The notes beneath the pieces are model-generated. The model ran no database searches. It was not told the DNA's origin and worked only from the letters and a program-made list of their open reading frames with translations. Below, piece after piece: positions 35,355 to 44,482 of a DNA stretch of 64,000 nt. Position 1 is the stretch's first letter. Every line of letters starts with the position of its first letter. The position numbers and the translations under genes were made by a program. Source of the stretch: Neptuniibacter sp. (GTDB taxonomy: Bacteria; Pseudomonadota; Gammaproteobacteria; Pseudomonadales; Balneatricaceae); the NCBI RefSeq assembly GCF_024231755.1, contig NZ_JAAEQH010000270.1:1-64000 (forward strand). The letters run 5' to 3'.

Positions 35355-35912
35355 CTACCACATCAGATCATCAGGGATCTTGTAATCTGCATATGGATCA
35401 TCCTCTTCAGGCTCCTCTTCAGGCTGAACGCGGATGACGAAGTCCGGGTGGCGTTGCTCAATCTTTTCCGCAAACTTGTCTGGGATTAGATAAAACTTCT
35501 CATCCAGAACAGCGATAGCGACCTGACCACGAATAATCTGGCCCTGTAGCTCTTCAGTTACATAAAGTGTTTTTACTTTCTTATCGTAAGCAAAGTTATG
35601 GCTGACTTCGGCATTTTCAGGGATATTCAGCTTTTGTTGCGTAATCATCTGACGGCACTGGGCTTCGATCTCTCGGTTACGACGCTCTTCATCGCGCTGT
35701 CTATTCAACTCGCGATCGTGCTCTTGTTTCTCTTTGCGCTGCTTCTCTAGTTCCTGCTGTTTCAATGCTTGCTCGTTAACAACAGTCTGACCAGACTTAC
35801 GTGCTTTGTTAGCCTGTTTCTTCTTTTTACGTTTCTCAGTATCAGCTTGTTTAGCTTTCTTCTGATCAACCAGACCCATATTTAACAGTTGGTCTTTTAG
35901 TGAACCCGCCAT
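35355..35912 (-). CDS. yaiL: DUF2058 family protein (YaiL)
   Basis: A 185-residue protein of the DUF2058 family. The N-terminal half is a highly charged Lys/Glu/Gln coiled coil (about 15-95, with repeated K and R blocks). The C-terminal domain carries HNFAYDKKVKTLYV and ends in an acidic tail. E. coli YaiL is an uncharacterised, possibly nucleoid or RNA-associated protein. Start ATG at 35912. Confidence 0.85.
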   Translation of the reverse strand: MAGSLKDQLLNMGLVDQKKAKQADTEKRKKKKQANKARKSGQTVVNEQALKQQELEKQRKEKQEHDRELNRQRDEERRNREIEAQCRQMITQQKLNIPENAEVSHNFAYDKKVKTLYVTEELQGQIIRGQVAIAVLDEKFYLIPDKFAEKIEQRHPDFVIRVQPEEEPEEDDPYADYKIPDDLMW

Positions 35913-36080
35913 AACTAATTCTTCTACCGTCTCTAACCATTCAAATTTCCAATAGGAAAACTATAACAAAAAGTTTTGGTTTCAACGCGTTATATTGCTT
36001 TGTTTTACAAAATTTCTAATGCTTGAAGCTACTTTTAAATAAGCGTAGTCTGCCCATCCACTTAACTTTTTGGTGCCAAC

Positions 36081-37073
36081 ATGTCGGATTCTCAATCTCC
36101 ACATCCATTTGAGCGTTTAACACCTTCCTTTTTGATGGATGCCATAGAGACCAAAGGTTTCTGGTGTGATGGTCGTACCTTCCCGTTAAACAGCTACGAA
36201 AACCGGGTGTATCAGGTTGGGATTGAAGAGAAAGAACCGGTAATTGCTAAGTTCTACCGCCCTGAGCGTTGGAGCAGAGAGCAGATCCTTGAGGAGCAGG
36301 CGTTTTGTTTCGAATTGGAAGAACAGGAACTGCCCGTAGTTACTCCACTGAAGGATGAAAGTGGCGAAACCCTGTTTGAGTATCAGGGCTTTATGTTCTC
36401 ACTGTTCCCCCGCAAAGGTGGACATGCGCCGGAACTGGATAATATGGATAACCTGTTTATCCTCGGTCGTTTGCTTGGCCGGATGCACCGAGTTGGCAGC
36501 GTGAAACCTTTCCAGCACCGACCGGAGATCAATAGCCAGAATTTCGGCCATGAGAGTGCAGCCTTTATCAGTGAGCACTTTATCCCGGCAGAGTTGAAAC
36601 CCGCTTACGACTCATTGACCCGAGATATTCTACAGGCAGTTGATGAGATCACAGCCAACTGTAGTAACGTCCAGAAAATACGGGTTCATGGCGATTGTCA
36701 TTCCGGCAATCTGCTATGGCGTGATGATGCACCGCACTTTGTTGATTTCGACGATGCGCGTATGGCCCCGGCGATGCAGGATATCTGGATGTTGCTGTCA
36801 GGTGACCGACATGAGCAAATCGCTCAGTTGTCAGAGATTGTGGATGGCTACAATGAATTTCATGATTTCCAAAGTCGAGAGCTGCAACTGATCGAAGTGC
36901 TACGTACGCTGCGTATTATGCATTACAGTGCCTGGTTAGCACGCCGCTGGGAAGATCCCGCTTTCCCTCATAGCTTCAGTTGGTTTAATACCGTGAAATA
37001 CTGGAGTGAGCATATTCTTGAACTGCGTGAGCAGATGGCGCTGTTGCAGGAATCACCGCTTACATTGATGTAG
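36081..37073 (+). CDS. srkA: Stress response kinase SrkA (YihE)
   Basis: A 330-residue kinase of the choline-kinase/APH fold. It has the N-terminal [10 protein letters not shown] loop, the catalytic [11 protein letters not shown] loop (about 208-218) and the metal-binding DFDDARMAP. In E. coli, SrkA is a Ser/Thr kinase that counteracts MazEF-driven death under stress. It is 67 bp upstream of the chromosomal topB fragment, with a weak hairpin between. Confidence 0.92.
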   Translation: MSDSQSPHPFERLTPSFLMDAIETKGFWCDGRTFPLNSYENRVYQVGIEEKEPVIAKFYRPERWSREQILEEQAFCFELEEQELPVVTPLKDESGETLFEYQGFMFSLFPRKGGHAPELDNMDNLFILGRLLGRMHRVGSVKPFQHRPEINSQNFGHESAAFISEHFIPAELKPAYDSLTRDILQAVDEITANCSNVQKIRVHGDCHSGNLLWRDDAPHFVDFDDARMAPAMQDIWMLLSGDRHEQIAQLSEIVDGYNEFHDFQSRELQLIEVLRTLRIMHYSAWLARRWEDPAFPHSFSWFNTVKYWSEHILELREQMALLQESPLTLM

Positions 37074-37086
37074 ATATGATTTGTTA

Positions 37087-37104
37087 AGCCAGCTTAAGCT
37101 GGCT
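37087..37104 (+). terminator. Hairpin after srkA
   Basis: AGCCAGC-TTAA-GCTGGCT; followed by CTTGTT, so the T tract is weak. It may attenuate read-through from srkA into topB. Confidence 0.5.
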
Positions 37105-37140
37105 CTTGTTAGTGATACTGTTTTTATATACAGTATCGCA

Positions 37141-37767
37141 ATGATTCTCTATATCGCTGAAAAACCAAGTCTTGGTCGTGCTATTGCCGATGTCCTGCCT
37201 AAACCTCACAAAAAAGAGGACGGTTGTATTCGTGCGGCTAACGGTGATGTAGTCAGTTGGTGCTTTGGTCACCTACTGGAGCTTGCAGAACCGGATCAGT
37301 ACGATCCGCTTTATAAAGCCTGGAAGCTTGAACATCTCCCCATTATTCCTGAACAGTGGCAACTCAAACCCAAGAGCAAAACCCGTAAACAGATTGCCTT
37401 ACTACGTAAATTAACCAAAGAAGCTGACCAGATTGTTCATGCCGGTGATCCGGACCGCGAAGGGCAGTTGCTGGTGGATGAGGTCATCTCTTATCTAAAG
37501 GTTCCGGATTACAAACGTAAGGCGATGAAGCGCTGTTTGATCAGTGACCTTAACCCTGCGGCAGTTAAACGGGCGATCAGCCAGTTACGGGAAAACAGAG
37601 AGTTTATTGCTTTATCAACCTCCGCTCTGGCTCGCAGCCGCGCCGATTGGTTGTACGGTATAAACCTGACCCGTGCTTTTACGCTGCAGGGAAAGAGTGC
37701 TGGATATGGAGGTGTTCTATCCGTTGGAAGGGTGCAATTTTCCTTTCTCAATCTTTTGTGTCAATAA
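37141..37767 (+). pseudogene. topB: DNA topoisomerase III, 5' fragment interrupted by island
   Basis: From the ATG at 37141 this encodes about 208 residues. The first 197 or so are the TOPRIM/N-terminal part of topoisomerase [11 protein letters not shown] at 4-11, [10 protein letters not shown] (the D-x-D-x-E metal site) near 100-109, and [10 protein letters not shown] at the end. The reading then leaves homology after VGRVQ and stops ten codons later. The catalytic Tyr lies further downstream in the family, so the product cannot work. Composition up to about 37740 is core-like; beyond it is AT-rich. The 3' part of the gene is not in the window. Confidence 0.88.
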
Positions 37768-37789
37768 TAAATAACTACTTGTTTATTAT
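37764..37789. repeat. Inverted repeat at the island edge
   Basis: ATAATAAA and TTTATTAT separated by 10 bases, 25-50 bp inside the topB break. It could be a recombinase binding site or a weak hairpin; AT-rich repeats of this size arise easily by chance. Confidence 0.35.
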
Positions 37790-37888
37790 AGTATTTGTTT
37801 GAAACTTTTGCTCGGTTTGATATTGACACTTGTCAAGGTCTTGTTGAGCTGGAGTTTTAGGTTTACTAAAAGGCAAAAGAGGAATGGT

Positions 37889-40216
37889 ATGCTCAGAATT
37901 TCTGACTTAAGAGATTATAAAAAGCCGACGACATTGGATACGACTTTGAGAGATGCTCTACTTGAAGCGTTACAAAAAAAGAAAAGCATTGATAGATCTA
38001 AAGCAATGTCTTTTTTGTTGTACTTAGAAGTATTTCTTGACTGTTATGACCGAAAGCTATCCTTCGTCGACCTTAATCTGAATCTAAATAAATTGTTTTC
38101 AGATTTTTTTGCGTTTGTTAACTTGTATTTTGATTTATCTCTTGGTGGAAAATATTCAGTTATTTATAAGATGTCAGATGCTATCTTTATAGTATGTGAT
38201 CAAAATAAAATAAAACGTCCTTTTTTAGAAACAGCATTCTCTCGTTCAATTTCACCAGGCATGAAAGGATGTATTTCTGATTTTCAACATGAAAGTTTGA
38301 ATGGGGATAAAATAAAGTATTATGAGGGATGGTATGCAGAGTCCTCTGATTACATACAAGTAAAATTGTACCTGCATAGGTTTTATCTTCATTTTGGTGA
38401 TTCTTTAACAGAGACTTTATTTCAGTCTATGAAGGATTACTATCGTAAATACCCCGGTTCAACAGTTAAATATAAAGCTAAAGTTTTTGTTAAGTTTTTA
38501 GATGCTTTAATCCTTCTTTTCAAAGGGGAAGGTGATTTCTATAAAGGGGGGGAGGCTAGAAATGTTACCTCAACTGTTGAGCAGATTTTTATTTTTTCAA
38601 AGTTAGATGCCAAAATGAAAGGTAATGACCTTAGGTATTTTTACAAAGAATGGGCGTCTATTGTTAAGCTTGTAAACGATATTCTTATAAGTTCAGAGAT
38701 TTGGGATAAGCCTTTATACGATTTTATTGTTCCTGAATTTAAGTCTGCGTCTAAGGGATTTAAAACGCATAGAAAGCTTGTTGATGGAAATTTATACTCA
38801 AGTAAGCTAATAACAGATATACCGCTTTCATATACTGACAAAAAAGCAATGTCCAGCCTCTTGATTAGCCTTGATAATGACATATCCCATGTTGTAAATG
38901 CTGCCAGAAGGGCAGTCGATAAAATCATGCAGGGATATCATATGAGGCTTAAAAATGCAGCTGAAGGTAGCGCAAGGCCTGAGACAAAAAACCATTATAG
39001 AGATGCTAACTATGTTGATGTTTATGATGATAGGAATCAGTGCGCTAATTGGGAGAAGTATAATTATTACCTGGAACCAAATGATGTCGTTGTGAGTACT
39101 TTTCTTGGAGTTAAGGGTAAGACAGATAAGTTTGTTGATGCTTATTCTATAATTCAAAATGGTATGTTTTATCCCTTTTTATATTTGTTGATTTATGAGC
39201 ATCCTATTATTACAAATTCATGGTTAGAAACTTTTCAGATTTATGATAAACACGGTAACCAAGTTGGATTCATAGAAAGTAATAATAGCTCTCTTGCAAT
39301 CGGTTATAAGCCGCGCAGGTCTGCGCCTTATTCTGAGCAAAAAATAGTTCTTAATGATACTTCAAAGTATCTATTTGACTGCTTGATTAAATTAACTGGA
39401 CAGGCTCGAGAATATTTGAAGAGCCATAATGATAATGCCTATAGGTATCTTCTGATATCCGGGGCTGGTCTGGGTAGGCCGGCTAAAATTAAAAACTTAA
39501 GATCGCAAAAGGTATTTGTAAACTCGTGCTTAAATAAGTTTTTATTAGAGCCATCAGACTATGCAGACATAACAAGAGCAGAGGTAATACTTTCTAATCT
39601 TACTCTACCTAAATTTAGAGCTAGTCGGGCTATTCAGATTTACATGAAAACGAATAGTATCGAAGCTATATCTGAAGCTCTAGGTCATAAAAAACCATGT
39701 CCAAGATTGCTTGAACGTTATCTACCTGATCCAGTATTAAAATATTTTCAGGATAGATGGATACGAATTTTTCAAAACGCAATTATTTATGAGGCAATGA
39801 AGGATAGTGTTTTTTTATTTGATTCGATTGATATTAGTGAGAATGATTTGGAGGAGTTCTTAAAAAATCATAGGCTTGAGCCACTTCCCAATCATATTGT
39901 AAATGGCCAATTAGAAGATTTATCTTTCCTTGAAGAAGATAGTAAAGCTAAAGATTCAAGAATAATAATACCGCTATCAGAATCATTGCTAATATCACTT
40001 AAATGTATAGTTAAATTGGTTGATGATCATAAAGACGGTATGCCTGCATTGACCAAAACTGCTTTGCAGTGGTTTAAAACGGCTAAATTTGTCAGTAAAT
40101 CTCTTGAAGAATCCAAAATTGCTAAATTTGATCCTGAAATAAGTAAAATTGTTCAAGCTTCTGATGATATAGAACCGTTTGTAAGTAAGTTTAGGAGGGC
40201 TGTGTATGAGAGGTGA
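37889..40216 (+). CDS. Large tyrosine-recombinase-like protein (recombination module gene 1)
   Basis: The ATG at 37889 is preceded by GAGGA; upstream codons of the open frame are ignored. The 775-residue protein has no strong domain over the first 500 residues. A degenerate tyrosine-recombinase-like C-terminal part follows: GRPAKIKNL (near 528; Arg position), FRASRAIQIY (near 575), LGHK (near 598) and ERYLP (near 608, possible nucleophile Tyr). The H-x-x-R box is not intact, so it may be a structural or regulatory partner. It overlaps the next gene by 11 bp. AT-rich codon usage unlike flanking core genes. Confidence 0.65.
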   Translation: MLRISDLRDYKKPTTLDTTLRDALLEALQKKKSIDRSKAMSFLLYLEVFLDCYDRKLSFVDLNLNLNKLFSDFFAFVNLYFDLSLGGKYSVIYKMSDAIFIVCDQNKIKRPFLETAFSRSISPGMKGCISDFQHESLNGDKIKYYEGWYAESSDYIQVKLYLHRFYLHFGDSLTETLFQSMKDYYRKYPGSTVKYKAKVFVKFLDALILLFKGEGDFYKGGEARNVTSTVEQIFIFSKLDAKMKGNDLRYFYKEWASIVKLVNDILISSEIWDKPLYDFIVPEFKSASKGFKTHRKLVDGNLYSSKLITDIPLSYTDKKAMSSLLISLDNDISHVVNAARRAVDKIMQGYHMRLKNAAEGSARPETKNHYRDANYVDVYDDRNQCANWEKYNYYLEPNDVVVSTFLGVKGKTDKFVDAYSIIQNGMFYPFLYLLIYEHPIITNSWLETFQIYDKHGNQVGFIESNNSSLAIGYKPRRSAPYSEQKIVLNDTSKYLFDCLIKLTGQAREYLKSHNDNAYRYLLISGAGLGRPAKIKNLRSQKVFVNSCLNKFLLEPSDYADITRAEVILSNLTLPKFRASRAIQIYMKTNSIEAISEALGHKKPCPRLLERYLPDPVLKYFQDRWIRIFQNAIIYEAMKDSVFLFDSIDISENDLEEFLKNHRLEPLPNHIVNGQLEDLSFLEEDSKAKDSRIIIPLSESLLISLKCIVKLVDDHKDGMPALTKTALQWFKTAKFVSKSLEESKIAKFDPEISKIVQASDDIEPFVSKFRRAVYER

Positions 40217-42497
40217 ATATATCAATAATACACCGGCTAGTTTATTAAATGATATTGAGCTTGAGTCTTTAAAAAATCGTCTTTCTGAAATGAGCATATC
40301 AAAAAGGTCAGAACTGTTAGAAGTGCTCTCAGAGGATGAGATTTTTAGAGAAGATATAACTAAGCCGTTTTGGAACCTTTCAGAGTATTCTGATGAAATT
40401 TGGGTATGTGACCTTAAAAAGAAACAAGAATTTATAATAAATTTTCGGGTCATGCTCGATGATGGTTCACTTTTAGTGGACAAAAAAAACTATAAATTAT
40501 TGCAGACATTTAAGTTCTTTCTTTGTGCTTTGACTTCTCGAAGGTACAACGGTGGAAGATATTCTAAATGGTCTAATGTCTACAGAAGATTTAAGACAGG
40601 TCTCATCATCTTGGATGCATTTCTGACTCGTTCGAAGGAGTTACGCCTTGGCTCTTATGGATTAAGCTTCACAGGTAGAAATGAAGTTCTTTCAATGATG
40701 AGTGAAATCCATAACGGGGGAGGGAGTGTTGGTGCGTACCGCGTCTTTGAAAGGTTAACAGATTTCTTAAGGCACAAGTCCCGATCTATTGAAAAATCAG
40801 AACTAGATAGGTTCATGAAAGAGTACCCAGGTATCGGATGGGTTTCAGAAGATAAATATTTAAATCTCAATTACGAAGAACTAATAAGGGCTAGGGTTTG
40901 GCTTTTAAAAAATGGTTTTTTTACCAGTCCGGAGGCAAGTGGCATATCTGGGAATCTGATAACTAAGGCTTTATACAATGAGGTTTTTAGTAATAATATT
41001 TTAACTCCATTTAACACACCAATACCGCCAGAACTTAGAATTACTCCACTAAAAAGGCAACTGACAGAGTATGATGCTGTTCCCGTTTTATCAAATTGTA
41101 ATGATGATAAATTGTCAGTTAGCTCTTTAGATAAGTATGTATATGTTTTCAAAAAACTTTCCGTGTGCTCTGGAGATGGATTCAGTCAATTTTTAGATGA
41201 TAATGCTTTCGACTTTACCAGTAGCGATATCATGTGTGGTGTTAATGGAGCATTGCGTGAAGGGCGCTTTAGAACGATTCCATCCACTGTTGTATTTGAG
41301 GCTATACGCAATGGGTTTGAGTTCAGTTTTAAATATGCAGATGCGATTCTCAAAGCTATTTATATGTGTTTTGAGAAATATAAATCTGAAACAGTTTCCA
41401 GCCTATGTTACGAAGATTTGAATCATCTTCTAAGTGGGAAGCTTCCAGCCTGTTTAAAAGAGTCTGGTTGTAAAAGTTACTCTGTTATCAATCATCGTAA
41501 AGGTGACTTGTCGACATTTCAAAGAATTAGAGCGAATTGGGGCTTAGTTGAGCTATATGAAGTACTTCTCGGGGCTGTCTTCGTTGTGCTAGGCAGTGTA
41601 GCTGCCCGTAGGCAAGGTGAAATAGTTGATTTGCACATTGATTCATTAGTTCCTTGTATCGATCCATATCTCCCAGAAAATCATAATACAGACTTTTACA
41701 TCTCCTTTTATAACCGTAAATCTGGTGATGATACTGAACGTGAGAGGCTATCGAGGCCTATACCTAGATCCGTAGCTGGGTTGATATGGAAGCTAATAGC
41801 CTTCAAAAAGTTGCTTATTAAAAACTCATTAATTGAAGAAAACCATGGGCTTTGGTTTCTTTTAAAAAAATCAACCATAGCTGAAAAGAACTTCAACTTC
41901 GCTATGTCTAATTCATGCATTAATACTTTCTGTGACTACTTCGAAACACCAACGATACAAGGCCCAGATGGTAAGACATATCGCTATTACATTAGACAGC
42001 ATCAGCTACGTCGCTTCTTTGCGATGGCTTTTTTCTGGGGCTCAGGATATGAAGGGCTTGGAACTTTAAGGTACTTTCTTGGGCATACTGATACGGAACA
42101 CTTATATCGGTACATCACTGAAAATGTTCCAGGCACGGTTTTGAAGGGGGTGCAAGCTCAGCGTATTTTGTATGGTCTCAGTAATGATGATATTGAAAAC
42201 ACTGAAGGTCTCCGAAAGCTTTTAATGCAACGGTTTGGTGTGTCGGATGTTGAGATAAGATCTATTCAAGAGTGCATTGAATTTCTTGAGGATGATTGCA
42301 ATGAAGGATTCATTGAAACAGCACCGCACATTAATGAGCTGAAACATCAGCTTGAGTCGAATATCTATCAGCTATTAGCAGAAGAAACGATAGTGCTAGA
42401 ACCCCATTTTATGAAGATTGAGAATGTTGATGGTGATGTTATTAGTAAAGTTCATTTAACTTTGATCATTAAGGAAGATATGGATGAAGCAGATTGA
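40206..42497 (+). CDS. Tyrosine recombinase (recombination module gene 2)
   Basis: A 763-residue recombinase with GGAGGG before the ATG. The catalytic pentad is recognisable: Arg in AARRQGEI (near 465), H-x-x-R in HQLRR (near 598), His in LGHTD (near 624) and Tyr in LYRYI (near 633). The N-terminal 440 residues are a large DNA-binding/oligomerisation region with no known domain. Its size exceeds ordinary integrases (about 400) and is like TnpB of Tn554 or the recombinases of multi-recombinase islands. Overlaps the following gene by 14 bp. Confidence 0.82.
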   Translation: MRGEYINNTPASLLNDIELESLKNRLSEMSISKRSELLEVLSEDEIFREDITKPFWNLSEYSDEIWVCDLKKKQEFIINFRVMLDDGSLLVDKKNYKLLQTFKFFLCALTSRRYNGGRYSKWSNVYRRFKTGLIILDAFLTRSKELRLGSYGLSFTGRNEVLSMMSEIHNGGGSVGAYRVFERLTDFLRHKSRSIEKSELDRFMKEYPGIGWVSEDKYLNLNYEELIRARVWLLKNGFFTSPEASGISGNLITKALYNEVFSNNILTPFNTPIPPELRITPLKRQLTEYDAVPVLSNCNDDKLSVSSLDKYVYVFKKLSVCSGDGFSQFLDDNAFDFTSSDIMCGVNGALREGRFRTIPSTVVFEAIRNGFEFSFKYADAILKAIYMCFEKYKSETVSSLCYEDLNHLLSGKLPACLKESGCKSYSVINHRKGDLSTFQRIRANWGLVELYEVLLGAVFVVLGSVAARRQGEIVDLHIDSLVPCIDPYLPENHNTDFYISFYNRKSGDDTERERLSRPIPRSVAGLIWKLIAFKKLLIKNSLIEENHGLWFLLKKSTIAEKNFNFAMSNSCINTFCDYFETPTIQGPDGKTYRYYIRQHQLRRFFAMAFFWGSGYEGLGTLRYFLGHTDTEHLYRYITENVPGTVLKGVQAQRILYGLSNDDIENTEGLRKLLMQRFGVSDVEIRSIQECIEFLEDDCNEGFIETAPHINELKHQLESNIYQLLAEETIVLEPHFMKIENVDGDVISKVHLTLIIKEDMDEAD

Positions 42498-43017
42498 TAT
42501 TCGAACCAGGTCTGTAAAGTCTTTGGAAAACCTTTTGAAGAGTAGCGTTAGTGAGCCCGGTGCGTTTACTGATAAGACAGAGTATTTAGCCGCTCTGAGA
42601 TCCCAGAGAAAACTCGCAGCATACAGTGATGATGAGTTGGGTATTCAACCTTGTGCTTTGAATACACTTAAGGCACATGCAGATCATGCTTTAGATCAAG
42701 GCTATCAAGGGCTCGATCTGCTCCGAATAGCTGCAATTGAAGCTATAGAAAATGCAGTTGAAAGCCATAAGCAAAGTAACAAATCCACTAAAAGGGGGGC
42801 TTTAAACCTGCTAAAGCAGAAGGAAGCTGAATTGGATTTGTTGCGTCAGCAAAACATTCATCTGGTCTATATCTGTCAGGAATTAAAACGACTGGCACAG
42901 CTTTATGCATCTAGTGGTGATGACACACTTAAAGCTATCTGTGACAAGGATATGAAGAGAATCAATACATTACTTTCGATATCCTCGCCCATAGATGTCT
43001 CTAACGACAGAGGATAA
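42484..43017 (+). CDS. Small coiled-coil partner (recombination module gene 3)
   Basis: A 177-residue helical protein starting inside the previous gene (ATGAAGCAG). The second half is a coiled coil with heptad-like KQKEAELDLLRQQNIHLVY. Position and shape recall TnpC of Tn554 and the small X-protein of gamma mobile trio elements; the assignment is by analogy only. It may bind DNA at the ends or bridge recombinase subunits. Confidence 0.55.
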   Translation: MKQIDIRTRSVKSLENLLKSSVSEPGAFTDKTEYLAALRSQRKLAAYSDDELGIQPCALNTLKAHADHALDQGYQGLDLLRIAAIEAIENAVESHKQSNKSTKRGALNLLKQKEAELDLLRQQNIHLVYICQELKRLAQLYASSGDDTLKAICDKDMKRINTLLSISSPIDVSNDRG

Positions 43018-43019
43018 AT

Positions 43020-44402
43020 ATGAGCAGGACTAAGCAGCTTTTAACCATAATGCCTTTAAGCACTCAGCTTCCGCATTATGTTGATAGCAGGAGCGGTGAA
43101 ATTGTCTTTAGAGAGGCTTCTCACCTACCGTTTCTGTATTGGCCAAATGGTGTTCCTTGCATCGAAGCCAATGCATATATGCTTAAGTTATGGGAGAAAA
43201 ACCTCAGCCGCAGGACAAGAGGGGGCACGATAGCCGCATATGCAAAAAACATATCACCTTTGATAAGGTTTTGTTTTGACAATCAGATAGGCTTTATTGG
43301 CCTAACTGATAACAGGTTTACGCAGTTTATTAACGGATTGAACGTAAAAAACCGGACCGGGAGCGTTGTTAGGACTACAAATACGATTCTCAATATTGGC
43401 CGGCGCTGTATCGACTTTCTGAATTTTGTTGGTGAGTTTCATGGACAAACGAATTTTATCGGTATTGATAAATGCTCAATTATTGTGCACAAAAAGGAGT
43501 TTAAGATACGTTCAAAGTCTGGCCTACAAAGTAAGAGCTATTGGCACCATACATCTTTCCCTCAGCCGAGCCCGATTAAAAGAAGAAGCCCTATTAGCCG
43601 TAATGTTGTTAAGAAGCTAAAGCAAGCGGCCTTACAAACAGAAGATAGGCATATCAGACTTAGAAGAAAAGTTATGGTTTATGCGTATGAGGTCACGGGT
43701 GGAAGGCGGGTAGAGATAGCCCATTTAAAAGTAGCGGATATTGTTAAAGCACTAAAGTCTGATGATAGTTCACCGTTACTTGAAATGATTACGGCAAAAA
43801 AAGGGAACGCTAGGCTGATACCTGTGCCTCGTGGTTTCCTTCAAGAGTGCCTGTTCTATATCGACTTCTCAAGAAAACGGATTCTAAGGCATACGATCGG
43901 TTTGAAAAACGATCATGGATTCCTATTAATCAATCACCAAACAGGAAAACCTTTAACACCAGAGACCATGACAGGTGAAATGAATCGTTTGTGCAAGTCA
44001 ATGGAGATTGATTCTAGTCTGGGTCACGGCCATCTCTTTAGGCATGGGTATATTACAAGAATAATGGTTGATTTGATCAGTCGGCATAACATCAACAACA
44101 AAGATGAGTTTAGGCGGGCATTGCTTAATGTTGAGTCTCTTAAGCTAGAGCTCCAGCAATACACAGGTCATCGAAATACCGCTTCATTGGATACTTATAT
44201 CGATTTAGCTTTTCATGAAATCACAAACTACAAAGAAACCCTAGATGCGGTGATGCTCGCGAGATCTACTGAAATGATGATTGATCAGCTTATGATGGTT
44301 ACAGATGAAGCTGACTATCACGATGTTCTGACTAAGGATGCTATTGATAAAATGCAGGACATCATTTTTTCATTTCGAGAGAAAGTTTTAGTCTCGAATT
44401 AA
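43020..44402 (+). CDS. Tyrosine recombinase (recombination module gene 4)
   Basis: A 460-residue integrase-type recombinase. The catalytic Arg is in GGRRVEIAHL (near 227), H-x-x-R is in GHLFRHGY (near 336), His is in TGHRN (near 381) and the nucleophile Tyr is in DTYIDL (near 391). A SAM-like core-binding domain precedes it (about 50-130). AGAGGATAA precedes the ATG, two bases after the previous stop. Probably acts together with gene 2 in excision and insertion at topB. Confidence 0.85.
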   Translation: MSRTKQLLTIMPLSTQLPHYVDSRSGEIVFREASHLPFLYWPNGVPCIEANAYMLKLWEKNLSRRTRGGTIAAYAKNISPLIRFCFDNQIGFIGLTDNRFTQFINGLNVKNRTGSVVRTTNTILNIGRRCIDFLNFVGEFHGQTNFIGIDKCSIIVHKKEFKIRSKSGLQSKSYWHHTSFPQPSPIKRRSPISRNVVKKLKQAALQTEDRHIRLRRKVMVYAYEVTGGRRVEIAHLKVADIVKALKSDDSSPLLEMITAKKGNARLIPVPRGFLQECLFYIDFSRKRILRHTIGLKNDHGFLLINHQTGKPLTPETMTGEMNRLCKSMEIDSSLGHGHLFRHGYITRIMVDLISRHNINNKDEFRRALLNVESLKLELQQYTGHRNTASLDTYIDLAFHEITNYKETLDAVMLARSTEMMIDQLMMVTDEADYHDVLTKDAIDKMQDIIFSFREKVLVSN

Positions 44403-44482
44403 TGTTCTAAACCCTGAAATTACCAAGTCTGCATGGCGATCATGAATGCAGCAATCATCAAGCTATCGGTTAGGTTCCTAGA

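Noticed and set aside
37799-37888. Upstream TTG start for the first recombination gene
   Set aside because: The ATG at 37889 has a good GAGGA ribosome-binding site; the upstream codons have none.
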